DNA of 64,000 nt, from assembly GCA_022836915.1 (NCBI GenBank), contig CP094668.1, forward strand, positions 3,720,001 to 3,784,000, given 5' to 3'. Below the pieces are notes generated by a model. That model saw nothing but the letters and a program-made list of their open reading frames with translations. It searched no databases and was not told the DNA's origin. Within the stretch, counting starts at the first letter, position 1, and each line of letters opens with the position of its first letter. The stretch comes from Paenibacillus sp. OVF10 (GTDB lineage: Bacteria; Bacillota; Bacilli; Paenibacillales; Paenibacillaceae). Both the position numbers and the translations under genes were made by a program. Of the stretch, positions 1 through 9,179 are shown in pieces.

Positions 1-944
1 GACTTGATCCAGATGTGGCCGGATGCCGTAGTACGCATCAAAAGCGGTAAGCTTCAGCACATCTTCATTCAGCTCAGAGATCTGAAAAGGACCGGTACCT
101 ATTAATGTATTGGTTACATTGTAATCGTAGGGCAGGATTGTCATCCGAATACAACTGAACAGATGCAAGAAAAACCGATTAGGACGATGTAGAACAAACT
201 TGATGCAGTAATCGCCAGCTACTTCCGCTCGTTCAATATCCCGATACAACCAGATGGACGGACTATGCACATCAACCAATCGTTGCAACGTCGCTTGGAC
301 ATCCCGGGATGTCATGACACGACCATTGTGGAAACGTACACCTTTTCGGAGATAGAAGGTCCATAATCGATGGTCCTCGCTGCATTCCCACATGTGAGCT
401 AGTGCTGGCAGGAATGATTCTGTCTTGGCATCATAGGTGATCAACGTATTACAAACCTGGCTTAATAGGTAGGTTTCAAATGCAGTATAAACAAAGGCTG
501 GGTCAAGATCACCTAACTGGCGTGACCTCATGATGCGCAGTATATCCTGACCAGAGGCAGTTTCTTCGTGGCTGTGAAATCCCATCTGTTGATGGAGGAG
601 AGCATGAGCTGTTCTCGCAGTGAATCATGCATCTGAACGGTTCCAATGAGTTCAATGGCGTCTTTCATTTTGCCTTTAGCCAGAAGTTCGGTAAAACTCG
701 CTTCCAGCGCTTCATTCATGCTTCGCAGCATCGTTAACTCCGAATGATGTCCACGACCACGCCCGGGTTGCCAATGGATAAAGCCTTGTTCCTCCAATTT
801 TCTGAGAATGAATTTCACATTACGTGGGGTGCAGCACAAGGCAGCGGACAGGCTATCAATCGTTACCGCTACAGGTTCATGAAGCTTAAATGAAAGCTGT
901 TCGGCCCCGGCGAGCCTTATAAAGTGTGTATGTAGGGTATCCAT
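1..944 (-). CDS. SgrR-type transcriptional regulator with solute-binding domain (partial)
   Basis: The gene runs off the left edge of the window. Residues 1 to about 110 form a winged-helix DNA-binding domain of the SgrR N-terminal kind. The reading frame then breaks near 570-595. In the frame one base over it continues as a family-5 solute-binding domain, with recognisable pieces such as RKGVRFHNGR and IGTGPFQI. One missing base explains the break. I chose the ATG at 944 because a GAGGAG lies 8 bases before it; the upstream ATGs at 950 and 983 have worse spacing or overlap an inverted repeat. Proteins of this class are thought to sense a small solute with the binding domain and control a nearby transporter. 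The divergent MFS gene at 1088 is the natural target, as in the SgrR/SetA pairing of enterobacteria. The ligand cannot be told from sequence. Confidence 0.85.
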
Positions 945-968
945 GGTCATGACTCCTCTATTAAAGGT

Positions 969-998
969 GAAAAGTGTAGTCATATGTTTACACTTTTC
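969..998. promoter_or_regulatory. inverted repeat between SgrR-like gene and MFS gene, candidate operator
   Basis: GAAAAGTGTA (969-978) and TACACTTTTC (989-998) are perfect 10-base inverted arms separated by 10 bases, so the half-sites lie two helical turns apart. The repeat sits just upstream of the chosen start of the SgrR-like gene and faces the MFS gene. It is a reasonable operator for autoregulation and control of the transporter. This is inferred from position and symmetry only. Confidence 0.5.
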
Positions 999-1029
999 TT
1001 TCCCCTTTATCCTTACAATTATACATTAG

Positions 1030-1058
1030 AAGAGGTAGTTCAAAAAGTCCGCTTTTGA
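1030..1058. repeat. lone terminus of Repeat B
   Basis: The stretch beginning AAGAGGTAGTTCAAAAAG matches the left end of the element at 52142-52320 at most positions over about 28 bases, then diverges. It also contains its own palindrome, TTCAAAA and TTTTGAA separated by 7 bases. It lies in the leader of the MFS gene. It could be the remnant of a deleted element or a site in its own right. Confidence 0.5.
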
Positions 1059-1087
1059 AGCACTTAGAAAGAATAGGAGAAGTTCGC

Positions 1088-2323
1088 ATGAAGCAATATT
1101 TAAGGCAAATTCACCCCTTGGCATGGACCATCATTATCGGAACCATGTTTGGACGTCTTGTAACGTCAATGAGTATTCCGTTTCTATCCATCTATCTGAC
1201 ACGTGTACTAGAGGCTACACCGACCCAGACCGGTATTACTGTGGCAGTTAGCTCGCTGGCAGGTGTAATGGTCAGCTTTTATGGAGGTTATATTTCGGAC
1301 CGGATCGGTCGCAAAATCGTGATGTTAATCTCGGTATTTAGCTGGGCAGGTGTATTTTTCATTTTTTCAGCAGCAGAGCATCTATGGGTGTTCTTTGTTG
1401 CCAATACGTTAAACGGATTATGCCGCGCAGTATTTGAGCCCACCTCCAGAGCCCTGTTATCGGATATTACTTCTCCGGAGAACAAATTGCTGGTGTTCAA
1501 CCTCAGATATGCTGCAGTTAATCTTGGTGTGGTGTTTGGGCCAATTATCGGATTTCAGCTGGGATCATCTGAATCAACGTTCCCATTTGTGATTTCCGGC
1601 TTGATATACATAGCATATGGACTTGTATTATTTCTGCAATTCAAGCTACAGCATGCCAATCTGCCAGAGCGTCATCAGGCAACCGCACCACGTTTGCGTG
1701 AAGCACTCATAACCACCGGTCGCGACCGGGTATTTCTGCCAGTATTAATCGGTACCACATTTTGTGTTCTGGGTTACGGGCACTTTAGTTCTACGTTGGC
1801 ACAGTACTTGGCGAGGAGCCCGATCTTTGAAAATGGAAGTCAGATGTTCTCGTACATGCTTTCCCTGAATGCGGTGACGGTACTGATTATTCAGTATCCG
1901 CTTGTGCGAACCTTCCGAAACTTTCCACCGCTTGTTCCTCTGATTGTGGGTAACCTGCTGGTCGCAACCAGTCTGATGATGGTTGGAATCGCTGAAGGTG
2001 TACTCATGATGATGATGAGTGTCATACTATTTACCATTGGGGAAGTGCTGTTGTTCACGATGATGGATATGCTCATCGACCGGATTGCAAAGCCGGAATG
2101 GAAGGGAACGTATTTCGGGACCATCGGCTTCAATAATATTGGTAGTGTCATTGCTCCTGTAATGGGAGGGGTGTTGTTAAGTCAATTTGGAGCGGAGAAT
2201 GGGCTCGCTGTTTTTGTACCGATTGCACTGACGACTGCACTGGGAGTACCTTTTCTTCTGATCGCACATAGACGTCTTGTTGTTAGAGAGAAGCAAACGG
2301 AGTCCACATCATTGAGTATGTAG
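1088..2323 (+). CDS. MFS transporter, probable efflux
   Basis: A 411-residue integral membrane protein with about 12 predicted hydrophobic segments. It carries the MFS loop motif GGYISDRIGRK near residue 80 of the chosen protein. The start at 1088 is preceded by AGGAG at a good distance; an in-frame ATG at 1055 has none. It is divergent from the SgrR-like regulator, which suggests that the solute sensed by that protein induces this exporter, much as SetA sugar efflux is paired with SgrR. It is a single intact frame. The substrate is unknown: a sugar, drug or siderophore are all possible for this family. Confidence 0.85.
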   Translation: MKQYLRQIHPLAWTIIIGTMFGRLVTSMSIPFLSIYLTRVLEATPTQTGITVAVSSLAGVMVSFYGGYISDRIGRKIVMLISVFSWAGVFFIFSAAEHLWVFFVANTLNGLCRAVFEPTSRALLSDITSPENKLLVFNLRYAAVNLGVVFGPIIGFQLGSSESTFPFVISGLIYIAYGLVLFLQFKLQHANLPERHQATAPRLREALITTGRDRVFLPVLIGTTFCVLGYGHFSSTLAQYLARSPIFENGSQMFSYMLSLNAVTVLIIQYPLVRTFRNFPPLVPLIVGNLLVATSLMMVGIAEGVLMMMMSVILFTIGEVLLFTMMDMLIDRIAKPEWKGTYFGTIGFNNIGSVIAPVMGGVLLSQFGAENGLAVFVPIALTTALGVPFLLIAHRRLVVREKQTESTSLSM

Positions 2324-2641
2324 CAGGAATTGAAAAGATTAATGACATGAATTAAATAACAATTGAGTTAAAATTATCTTGACGGATGTTAATCCAGCGA
2401 ATACAATAAACAACAAATATGTGAAACGGGTGGGATGATGATTATGTTTATGCCTATACAGATTTCGAATCGATAACTGAATACGCATGAGCATAGTGAC
2501 ATTAATCCAATTTTTTTGCAATGATCGCGTTGGGACAGTCATGTTTGTGCACCCCTGTCGTGGACGCTCATCATTATTGCGATGCAGAGGAAATACGGGA
2601 AATGCTTTGCATTTCATCCGGTCTCTTTTGGCTACAAGCTG

Positions 2642-2663
2642 TAGATGAACATTAGTTCATCTA
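2642..2663. promoter_or_regulatory. short hairpin or operator after the MFS gene
   Basis: TAGATGAAC and GTTCATCTA form a perfect 9-base inverted repeat around a 4-base loop (ATTA). A weak TTTT follows, so it could be a modest terminator for the MFS gene or a protein-binding site. The rest of 2324-2760 shows nothing I can support as a gene. Confidence 0.35.
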
Positions 2664-2760
2664 TGGCTTTTGCATGCATTCCACCAATCCGTTCACATGG
2701 AAAGGAGCGTTTGGAGCGTTATTTTATAAAAAACTAACTTGTTAAAAAGGAGAGTGTACA

Positions 2761-2838
2761 ATGGTCAACATGCGTTCTACATATCAATTATGGGCGGGAA
2801 ATCCCGATTTTAATGTCATTATGTATGACTCATCCTAG
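2761..2838 (+). CDS. 25-residue small ORF upstream of the ABC exporter
   Basis: A short open frame of 25 codons begins MVNMRSTYQLWAGNPDF and ends at TAG 2836-2838. It has an excellent ribosome site (AAAAAGGAGAG) about 8 bases before the ATG, far better than chance. Repeat A copy I starts immediately after its stop, and the ABC exporter follows. It could be a truncated gene cut by the repeat, a leader peptide or a small exported peptide. No signal sequence or Gly-Gly leader is visible. I do not recognise it. Confidence 0.35.
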   Translation: MVNMRSTYQLWAGNPDFNVIMYDSS

Positions 2839-2913
2839 TGTAGATAACAGCGACCAAAAGGTTATTCTGTCATCGTAGTTACAGTGTAATGTTCTTTAGT
2901 TCATTTTATATAA
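2838..2913 (+). repeat. Repeat A, copy I (3' half only)
   Basis: Begins near GATAACAGCGACC and runs through GGTTATTCTGTCATCG to TTCTTTAGTTCATTTTATAT. It matches the right half of the long copies at 29519-29697 and 44412-44590. The left half, with the first two hairpins, is absent. It ends about 25 bases before the start of the ABC exporter gene and points into it. Confidence 0.7.
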
Positions 2914-2938
2914 ATAAACCAATAAAGAGGTGGGACCT

Positions 2939-4682
2939 GTGCCCAAAACAGAGAAAAGCTCCATGTCATGGCTGCTGCGCTATCTAAAACCAGTCAAAGG
3001 ACGGCTGGCCTTACTTTTATTCATGTTGCTCACATCAACGGGGCTTCAGCTCTTGAATCCACAGATTATCAAACGATTTATCGATACAGCAGCAAGTGGG
3101 GAGTCCTCACCAATCTTGTTCAGCTCGCAGGAATATTTCTGGTTGTTGCCGTGTTTAATCAACTCATCACGGTAGCGGTCAGTTATTTGGGGAACGACGT
3201 GGCCTGGCGGGCCACGAATCAACTGCGCGGAGATCTGCTGAAGCACTGCCTGCGTCTTGATATGCGTTTTCATAATGTGAAAACACCTGGAGAGATGATT
3301 GAACGTGTAGATGGTGACGTAACGAGTATCTCCAATTTTTTCGCGATGTTCATTGTGCAAGTGATCGGTAGTTTTGTACTGCTGGCCGGAATTCTCGGGT
3401 TCATGTTCAGTGTCAATGTGCCTATTGCTTTGGTTATGACCGTGTTCACATTATTATCGATCCTGTTCATGGTCTTCATCCGAAATCTGGGCGTGGACTC
3501 TTCCAAAAATGAGCGGGCGGCAAGTGCCTCTCTGTTCGGATTAATTGAAGAACGCATTGCCGGGATTGAAGATGTGCAAGCGAATGGTCATGTGCCGTAT
3601 GTGATGAACCGCTTTTACCGCACGATGCGCACGGTATTCCTTAAGGGGAGAAAAGCCTGGCTGCTACGGGTTATTCCGTGGAATACCACGGTAGTTCTGT
3701 TCGCTCTGGCGGTCACTGCGGTGCTTTTGCTGGGTGTGCATTATTATATGGAAGGTCTAATTAGTATTGGAACATTATTTCTGATCTACCAATATACGCA
3801 GATGCTGAATGATCCGATTGAGATGCTTGGAGATCAGGTGCAGGAGTTCCAAAAGCAAAATCAGGCATGCTGCGCTCCAGAGAGCTGTTGTCCATGCAGA
3901 GTGTGATTCAAGAGGGTACAGAGGAGCAATTGCCTGAAGGACCGCTTGGATTGGAATTCAGTCAGGTACATTTCAGTTATAACCAGGATAAACCGGTATT
4001 GCATGACATTACTTTTGCTATTAAACCTGGTGAACGTCTGGGAATCATCGGTCGCACAGGTAGCGGCAAATCGAGTCTTAGTCGTGTTCTTCTCCGGCTT
4101 TACAATCTGGATCGGGGCACGATCCGTGTAGGTGGAACGGATACCACAAAGCTTTCATTACAAGCGCTCTATCGCCGGGTGGGAATGGTGACACAGGATG
4201 TGCAGTTGTTTGATGGCACGCTGCGTGATAACCTGACCCTGTTTAATGGAGATGTATCGGATCAGATGATCAAGGAGACGACGGATCGCCTTGGACTTAG
4301 CCAATGGATTAATTCACAACCAGAAGGACTTGATACGTATCTGGCTGCAGGTGGAGCTTCATTGTCGGCAGGGGAAGCACAGTTATTTGCCTTAACCCGC
4401 GTATTCCTGACCGAACCAAGTCTGGTTATTCTGGATGAGCCTTCGTCACGTCTGGATGCCGCGACCGAAGGTATGCTGCAATCTGCAATTGACCAGTTAA
4501 TGAAACAATCCACCGGAGTCATTATTGCTCACCGATTGGCTACGCTGGAGAAAGTTGACCGGATTATGGTGCTCGGTGATGGGAAGGTACTGGAATTTGG
4601 AGCGAGAGAAGAACTTGCCAGTAACCCGGCATCTCACTATGCCAGACTGCTCATTACAGGCCGAGAGGAGGAATTGGCATGA
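2939..4682 (+). CDS. ABC exporter half-transporter A (membrane and ATPase domains)
   Basis: A half-transporter of about 580 residues: six membrane segments (residues 1-320), then an ATPase domain. Walker A is GRTGSGKSS, and Walker B with catalytic glutamate is VILDEPSS. The H-loop is AHRLATL. The signature motif is degenerate, LSAGE instead of LSGGQ. The frame breaks twice. One missing G in the run at 3098-3101 and one missing A in the run at 3851-3854 restore a continuous protein, so I treat it as an intact gene with consensus errors. The GTG at 2939 follows AGAGGTGGG. The stop overlaps the start of the second half-transporter at 4679, which signals translational coupling and a heterodimer. 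The substrate is unknown; peptides, lipids and drugs are typical. Confidence 0.85.
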
Positions 4683-6446
4683 CTGTAGCAGGATTTATAG
4701 GCCGTTTGTTTCGATTCAGGCCTTTGTTATTTGTAATCAACGGATTGTTATGGTGTATATTTCATTCCTTGCCGCTAGCCATTGGTATTGGAATGCAATG
4801 GTTTTTTGATCGCACAACAGTGGGGTCAAATGACTACATGTGGCTTGCTGTGCCGCTTATCTTTATTGCTTTGGTCCGAATGGCACGGGTGGGCACATTT
4901 TTTGTAGCCTTCTATGCATGGGTTACGTATCTGTATCATGTTCAGGCGATTTTGCGAACCAACATGCTCGCAGCGATCATGCGCTGGCCGGGGCGTAATC
5001 TTCCGGCTTCACCAGGGGAGGCAATGAGTCGCTTTCGTGATGATGTCGATGAAGTCGTCGAGTATGTAGAATCATGGGTGGACTTCTGGGGACGGCTTGT
5101 ATTTGCTGTTGTATCCATCGTCATTATGGCGAACATTAATTGGCAGATCACATTGGTTGCCGTGCTGCCATTGGTGGTCGTGACCTTACTTAACAACCTG
5201 TCCGGAAATCGGGCTCGGAAGTATGCACAGGTTAATCGTGAAGCGACTGGGCGAATTACCAGTTTTATTGCGGAAACGTTTGGAGCAGTGCAAGCCCTGA
5301 AACTAGGTCAGGCCGAAGAGAATGTCTCTTCACGTTTTAACCAGTTGAATGAAGATCGTCGCCAGGCTGCACTTCGAGACAATCTGTTCAAGCAGTGGAT
5401 GAGATCGATGAATCAGCATGTTCTAAGTATCTGTACCGGATTGATTCTACTGATGTGTGCAGCTGAGATGAAAGCAGGGAACTTTACCGTAGGTGATTTT
5501 GCCTTATTCACCAGTTATCTGGCCAATATCGGATTTAGCATTTCACTGTTTGGTTATATGGTGTTTCAGCACAAAAGGCTCAAGGTATCGTATGATCGTA
5601 TGCGTAAGCTATTCCGCCCGGGGAAGAAGACCAGATCATGGATTCGAGAGAAATCTATCTGTATGAAGATCCGCCGGAGCTTGTAAGTGAACAGAGGGAC
5701 CCTAAGGAGAAGTTGCAATCTCTTGAGGTGAATAAGCTGACTTATCAATATCCGAATTCTTCAAATGGCATAGAAGAGATCAGTTTCCGTCTGAAACGCG
5801 GACAATTTCTTGTGATTACAGGACGGATCGGGTCAGGTAAATCAACGCTTGTACGAACACTTCTTGGACTGCTACCCAAGCAAAAAGGGGACATTCACTG
5901 GAATGGAGCGGCTGTTGATCCAGCCACATTCCTGATGCCGCCTAGAGCGGCGTATACCCCGCAAGTGCCAAGACTGTTTAGTGATACGTTGAAAGAAAAT
6001 ATCGTCCAGGGCAAACAGGGTAACACCGAGCAAGCCCTTGAAAAAGCCATTCGTCTGGCTGTGATGGAGAAGGATATCAAACATCTGGATCAGGGGCTTG
6101 AGACCCCGGTTGGTCCAAGAGGGGTGATGCTGTCAGGCGGGCAGATTCAGCGCGCGGCCACAGGACGCATGTTAATGACGGAGGCGGACCTGTTTATCTT
6201 TGATGACCTGTCCAGTGCACTGGATGTGGAGACAGAACAACAAGTATGGGAAGGGCTGTTCCAAGAGCCGGATGTCACCTGCATCGCAGTTTCTCACCGC
6301 AGGGCAGCACTTTCCAAAGCAGATCACATTATCGTGATGAAAGATGGACGCATTGAAGCCGAGGAAGTTTGGCCGAATTGCTTGCCACCAATGAAGAGAT
6401 GCAGTTGCTGTGGCAAGGGGAGCAAACTCCCGCCAAAGTTGGTTAG
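4679..6446 (+). CDS. ABC exporter half-transporter B (membrane and ATPase domains)
   Basis: The partner of the upstream half-transporter, of similar size and layout. Its Walker A is GRIGSGKST and its signature is a consensus LSGGQ. Its Walker B is FIFDDLSS, with aspartate where the catalytic glutamate normally sits. Half A has the glutamate but a poor signature, so the pair would make one canonical and one degenerate ATP site, the usual arrangement in heterodimeric exporters. Two frame breaks, at the G run 5620-5623 and near 6362 (GAGGAAGT should read GAGGGAAGT), each need one extra base. The corrected protein ends at TAG 6444-6446. A strong terminator follows. Confidence 0.85.
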
Positions 6447-6480
6447 CTTTAAAAATTTAGAAAAGATAATAAAAAAGCAA

Positions 6481-6530
6481 AAAAGCCTTACAGACGACTC
6501 CTTGAAAGAGTACAGTCTGTAAGGCTTTTT
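6481..6530. terminator. bidirectional terminator
   Basis: AAAAGCCTTACAGAC and GTCTGTAAGGCTTTT form a perfect stem of 15 bases with a 19-base loop. Runs of A and T on the two sides suit termination of both the ABC exporter operon and ctaB, which converge here. Confidence 0.85.
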
Positions 6531-6562
6531 ATCGTTATAACGAGTGGAACGATGGAATATTT

Positions 6563-7492
6563 TTATCTCATCATTTGAGCAATCAGGGAATACGCAATGA
6601 TCACCAGGAAGATAATAGTGATATGGTTAATGGAGAAGATAAACATCCGTTTGGACCATTTCTCTGTTTCTTTCTTATCAAAGGTAGCCACACTAAGAAT
6701 GAGCCAGGCCAAGCTGACCAGAAATGCCACAATAGCGACAAATGGGCTCATCGGCCAGAACAAAAAGCTGGAGATCAGTAACAGTACCAGATACACATTC
6801 GTCTGAATGTATGTCCGTCTGATGCCTTTAACGACGGGCAGCATGGGAACACCAGCAGCTTTGTATTCGTCAAAACGACGAATCGCAATCCCGTAGAAGT
6901 GAGGCATTTGCCATAAGAGCATTGTAACGACCAATGCCCAGATCTCGAAATGACCCAGTTCCGGTGAAATGGCTGCCCAACCGATGAGCGGAGGCACAGC
7001 ACCCGAAAGACTTCCCACTTCCGTGTTGTAGATCGTTGTACGTTTGGTCCACATTGTGTAAGGGAACACGTACAGCAACAGACCCAAAATACCAAATACA
7101 GCAGCGGATGGGGAAGCGATGTACAACATGATGCCCCCGATGATGGTGATTGCAATACCGAGAATTAGACCCGACTTGGTATCTACGCGTCCCGTAACGG
7201 TAGGACGTTTCTTCGTACGTTCCATGATCGCATCAATATCACGATCATACAAGTTGTTAAACACCCCTGCAGCTCCAATAATGAGAGAAGACCCAATAAA
7301 GGAAAGGATGATTGGTACAATATTAGCTAAGATTGAAGCATCAAATACATATAAAGCCAAACTTAAACCCGCAAACATGGCGATCAGGTTGGACTTGATG
7401 ATTCCGATTTTGATCGTATCGAAGAATACTTTCGGAATCGAGCTATACTCCAGGCTGATATTGGTCTGTGAACCATTGTTCAATGTTTTCAA
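6563..7492 (-). CDS. ctaB: protoheme IX farnesyltransferase (heme O synthase)
   Basis: A 309-residue membrane enzyme of the UbiA prenyltransferase family that adds a farnesyl group to heme B to give heme O for terminal oxidases. The signature runs NNLYDRDID, then MERTKKRP (about residues 80-97), with the aspartate-rich prenyl-diphosphate site. A second conserved region near residue 200 includes IAIRRFDEYKAAGVPM. About nine hydrophobic segments are visible. The start is a TTG at 7492 with GGAAGTGAG just upstream. It stands alone here, without oxidase genes, and is intact. Confidence 0.93.
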   Translation of the reverse strand: MKTLNNGSQTNISLEYSSIPKVFFDTIKIGIIKSNLIAMFAGLSLALYVFDASILANIVPIILSFIGSSLIIGAAGVFNNLYDRDIDAIMERTKKRPTVTGRVDTKSGLILGIAITIIGGIMLYIASPSAAVFGILGLLLYVFPYTMWTKRTTIYNTEVGSLSGAVPPLIGWAAISPELGHFEIWALVVTMLLWQMPHFYGIAIRRFDEYKAAGVPMLPVVKGIRRTYIQTNVYLVLLLISSFLFWPMSPFVAIVAFLVSLAWLILSVATFDKKETEKWSKRMFIFSINHITIIFLVIIAYSLIAQMMR

Positions 7493-7944
7493 GAACTCAC
7501 TTCCTATATCTATACTTATATATTATGTCGCTATTATACCATTCAATACACTATGTGATTTAATTAACGTTTTAGTATTTAAAATAATGTCATTTGATTG
7601 TGAACAATTTAAAAACAAGGTTTTTTTAATTGTTAAATAATTATTTCTGTGTTACAGGAGAGAATCGAAAAATCAGGGTATTACAGTGATTTAAAGTTTG
7701 TTCTGTCATTGTAGTGTAAGTGTAAATAATCTTTTATTCAACTCACACAGGCTGGATTGAAGAAAGTAGTTAAAGATATATGTTGCAAAATGGTTAGGTT
7801 TTGTTTATTGTGGATATAAGATATCTTTAATAGTCGCGTTTAAATGTGTTCTTGTAAATCTCCGATATTACTTTCTTAAGAGAGAGCGGAGGTTATATTT
7901 AAATCTTTATTAGGGATATTAAATGTCTGGAAAGGGTGAATAAT
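7493..7944. other. long AT-rich intergenic region between ctaB and the flavoprotein gene
   Basis: About 450 bases separate two divergent genes. No protein frame is convincing. It holds a degenerate Repeat A copy (7668-7745), and otherwise AT-rich sequence in which promoters for both genes must lie; I could not pick a single clear promoter. Confidence 0.5.
7668..7745 (+). repeat. Repeat A, copy II (degenerate 3' half)
   Basis: Aligns without large gaps to the right half of the long copies: AAAAATCAGGGTATTACAGT corresponds to AAAAATCTGGGGATAACAGC, then TTCTGTCATTGTAGTG, then TTTTATTCAACTCA. It carries many substitutions, so it is an old copy. It points towards the flavoprotein gene at 7945. 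Confidence 0.55.
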
Positions 7945-8874
7945 ATGAGTAGTATGAATCAACTCTTGGATGTACTTATTATTGGTGGAGGACCAGCGGG
8001 GCTTAATGCAGCCCTAGTACTTGGCAGGGCCCGCAAGAACGTTGTGGTCATTGATGATGAGACACCGCGTAACTGGGTTACAAGGGAGACTCATGGGTTT
8101 GTGACAAGAGATGGGGCAAGTCCACGTGAATTCCGGAAAGCTGCCAAAGAACAGATTGTAGCTTATCCCTCAGTTCAATTTGCATCCGATACGGCAACAG
8201 CGATAACAGGTAGCGATGGTGATTTTGTAGTTAAGACTACACAGGGGGCAAGTTATCACACGAAAAAGATTTTGTTTGCGGTAGGTAAGAAAGACCTTCC
8301 CTTGGATATTAACGGATTAACAGAGGTCTACGGTAAAAGTGCGTTTGTGTGTCCATATTGTGATGGATGGGAGTTAAGAGACCAATCGCTGGTCATCATC
8401 GTTAGTGGAGATAAGGCATTACATATGGCAAAAGTCATATCCGGCTGGACAGAACGTTATACGATCTGTACGAATGGATCAGTTTCCTTAACTGATGAGC
8501 AGCGTGAAGAGCTGAAGCAGCATCATGTTACTGTATTCGATGCACCGATTCAATCCATTAACTCTGAAGAAGGGATGGTACAGCAAGTTGTACTAAATGA
8601 CGGTACAGCGATTCCATGCACAGGAGTTTTCTTCCAACCGAAACTGTTTACCGGATCAGAACTGCCAAAGGCCATCGGTTGTGAAATTACAGAATCGGGA
8701 ACGGTTATCGTTGATGCTTCAGGAAAAACATCAGTAGCAGGTGTATACAGTGCTGGTGATGCAGCTTCCGAGATGTATCAGGCAATCACGGCTGCATCTC
8801 TGGGGGCATTGTCTGCGGTAAGCATTAATAATGAATTGAATTTCGAGAAGTGGGATGAGCCAAGTCATCATTAG
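7945..8874 (+). CDS. thioredoxin-reductase-like NAD(P)/FAD oxidoreductase
   Basis: A 309-residue flavoprotein. It has an N-terminal FAD-binding GGGPAGLNAA, a redox motif CPYC in VCPYCDGWE near residue 135, and a C-terminal FAD motif around GVYSAGDAAS. The length and motif order fit the low-molecular-weight thioredoxin reductase family. No thioredoxin gene is next to it, so its partner is unknown. It could instead be one of the short paralogues of that family. The ATG at 7945 has GGAAAGGGTG in front; a GTG at 7936 is the other candidate. It is intact and apparently monocistronic. Confidence 0.85.
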   Translation: MSSMNQLLDVLIIGGGPAGLNAALVLGRARKNVVVIDDETPRNWVTRETHGFVTRDGASPREFRKAAKEQIVAYPSVQFASDTATAITGSDGDFVVKTTQGASYHTKKILFAVGKKDLPLDINGLTEVYGKSAFVCPYCDGWELRDQSLVIIVSGDKALHMAKVISGWTERYTICTNGSVSLTDEQREELKQHHVTVFDAPIQSINSEEGMVQQVVLNDGTAIPCTGVFFQPKLFTGSELPKAIGCEITESGTVIVDASGKTSVAGVYSAGDAASEMYQAITAASLGALSAVSINNELNFEKWDEPSHH

Positions 8875-8921
8875 AATAAATTAAAACGTCATTGAATCAT
8901 AACGTCATTGGTTCATACAGT

Positions 8922-8945
8922 AGGGGATTGCATATGCAATCCTCT
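8922..8945 (+). terminator. palindromic terminator after the flavoprotein gene
   Basis: GGATTGCATATGCAATCC is a perfect palindrome, followed by TCTATTTGTTGTT. It is a plausible factor-independent terminator for the flavoprotein gene. Confidence 0.55.
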
Positions 8946-9009
8946 ATTTGTTGTTATTCAATTTAAACGTTGAACGGTTCAATTGAAAGTAATTCAGCCG
9001 GAAGAAAAT

Positions 9010-9068
9010 TTGATATTAAATCAATTTTGGTTTATTGTATTATCAAATGATACAAATTACTATCATTT
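9010..9068 (+). promoter_or_regulatory. promoter and overlapping operator for the CYP102 gene
   Basis: TTGATA (9010-9015) and TATTGT (9033-9038) are spaced by 17 bases. Just downstream, AAATGATA (9045-9052) and TATCATTT (9061-9068) form a perfect 8-base inverted repeat around 8 bases. That places a repressor site on the likely start of transcription. CYP102 genes of bacilli are known to be repressed by a TetR protein (BM3R1), but no TetR gene is adjacent here. Confidence 0.5.
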
Positions 9069-9095
9069 ATAAAATCATCAAAGGAGAGATCACTT

Positions 9096-9179
9096 ATGAA
9101 TGAAAGCAGAACAGCCATCATATGGCTAACGAATACCTTGCTCCACGGCGCACAGTTAGTAGGTGATCATCATGAGTGA
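9096..9179 (+). CDS. 27-residue upstream ORF overlapping the CYP102 start
   Basis: An open frame beginning [11 protein letters not shown] has the ribosome site AAAGGAGAG at 8-10 bases. Its stop overlaps the P450 start in the sequence ATGAGTGA (9172-9179). Its ribosome site is stronger than that of the P450 itself (AGGTGA). This arrangement is typical of translational coupling or of a regulatory leader peptide. It could also be the worn remnant of a lost gene. I do not recognise the peptide. Confidence 0.45.
   Translation: MNESRTAIIWLTNTLLHGAQLVGDHHE

Noticed and set aside
2339..2617. 92-codon minus-strand frame with a possible membrane segment after the MFS gene
   Set aside because: No good ribosome site at any start, unusual composition (many His, Arg, Thr) and no recognisable family; likely chance.
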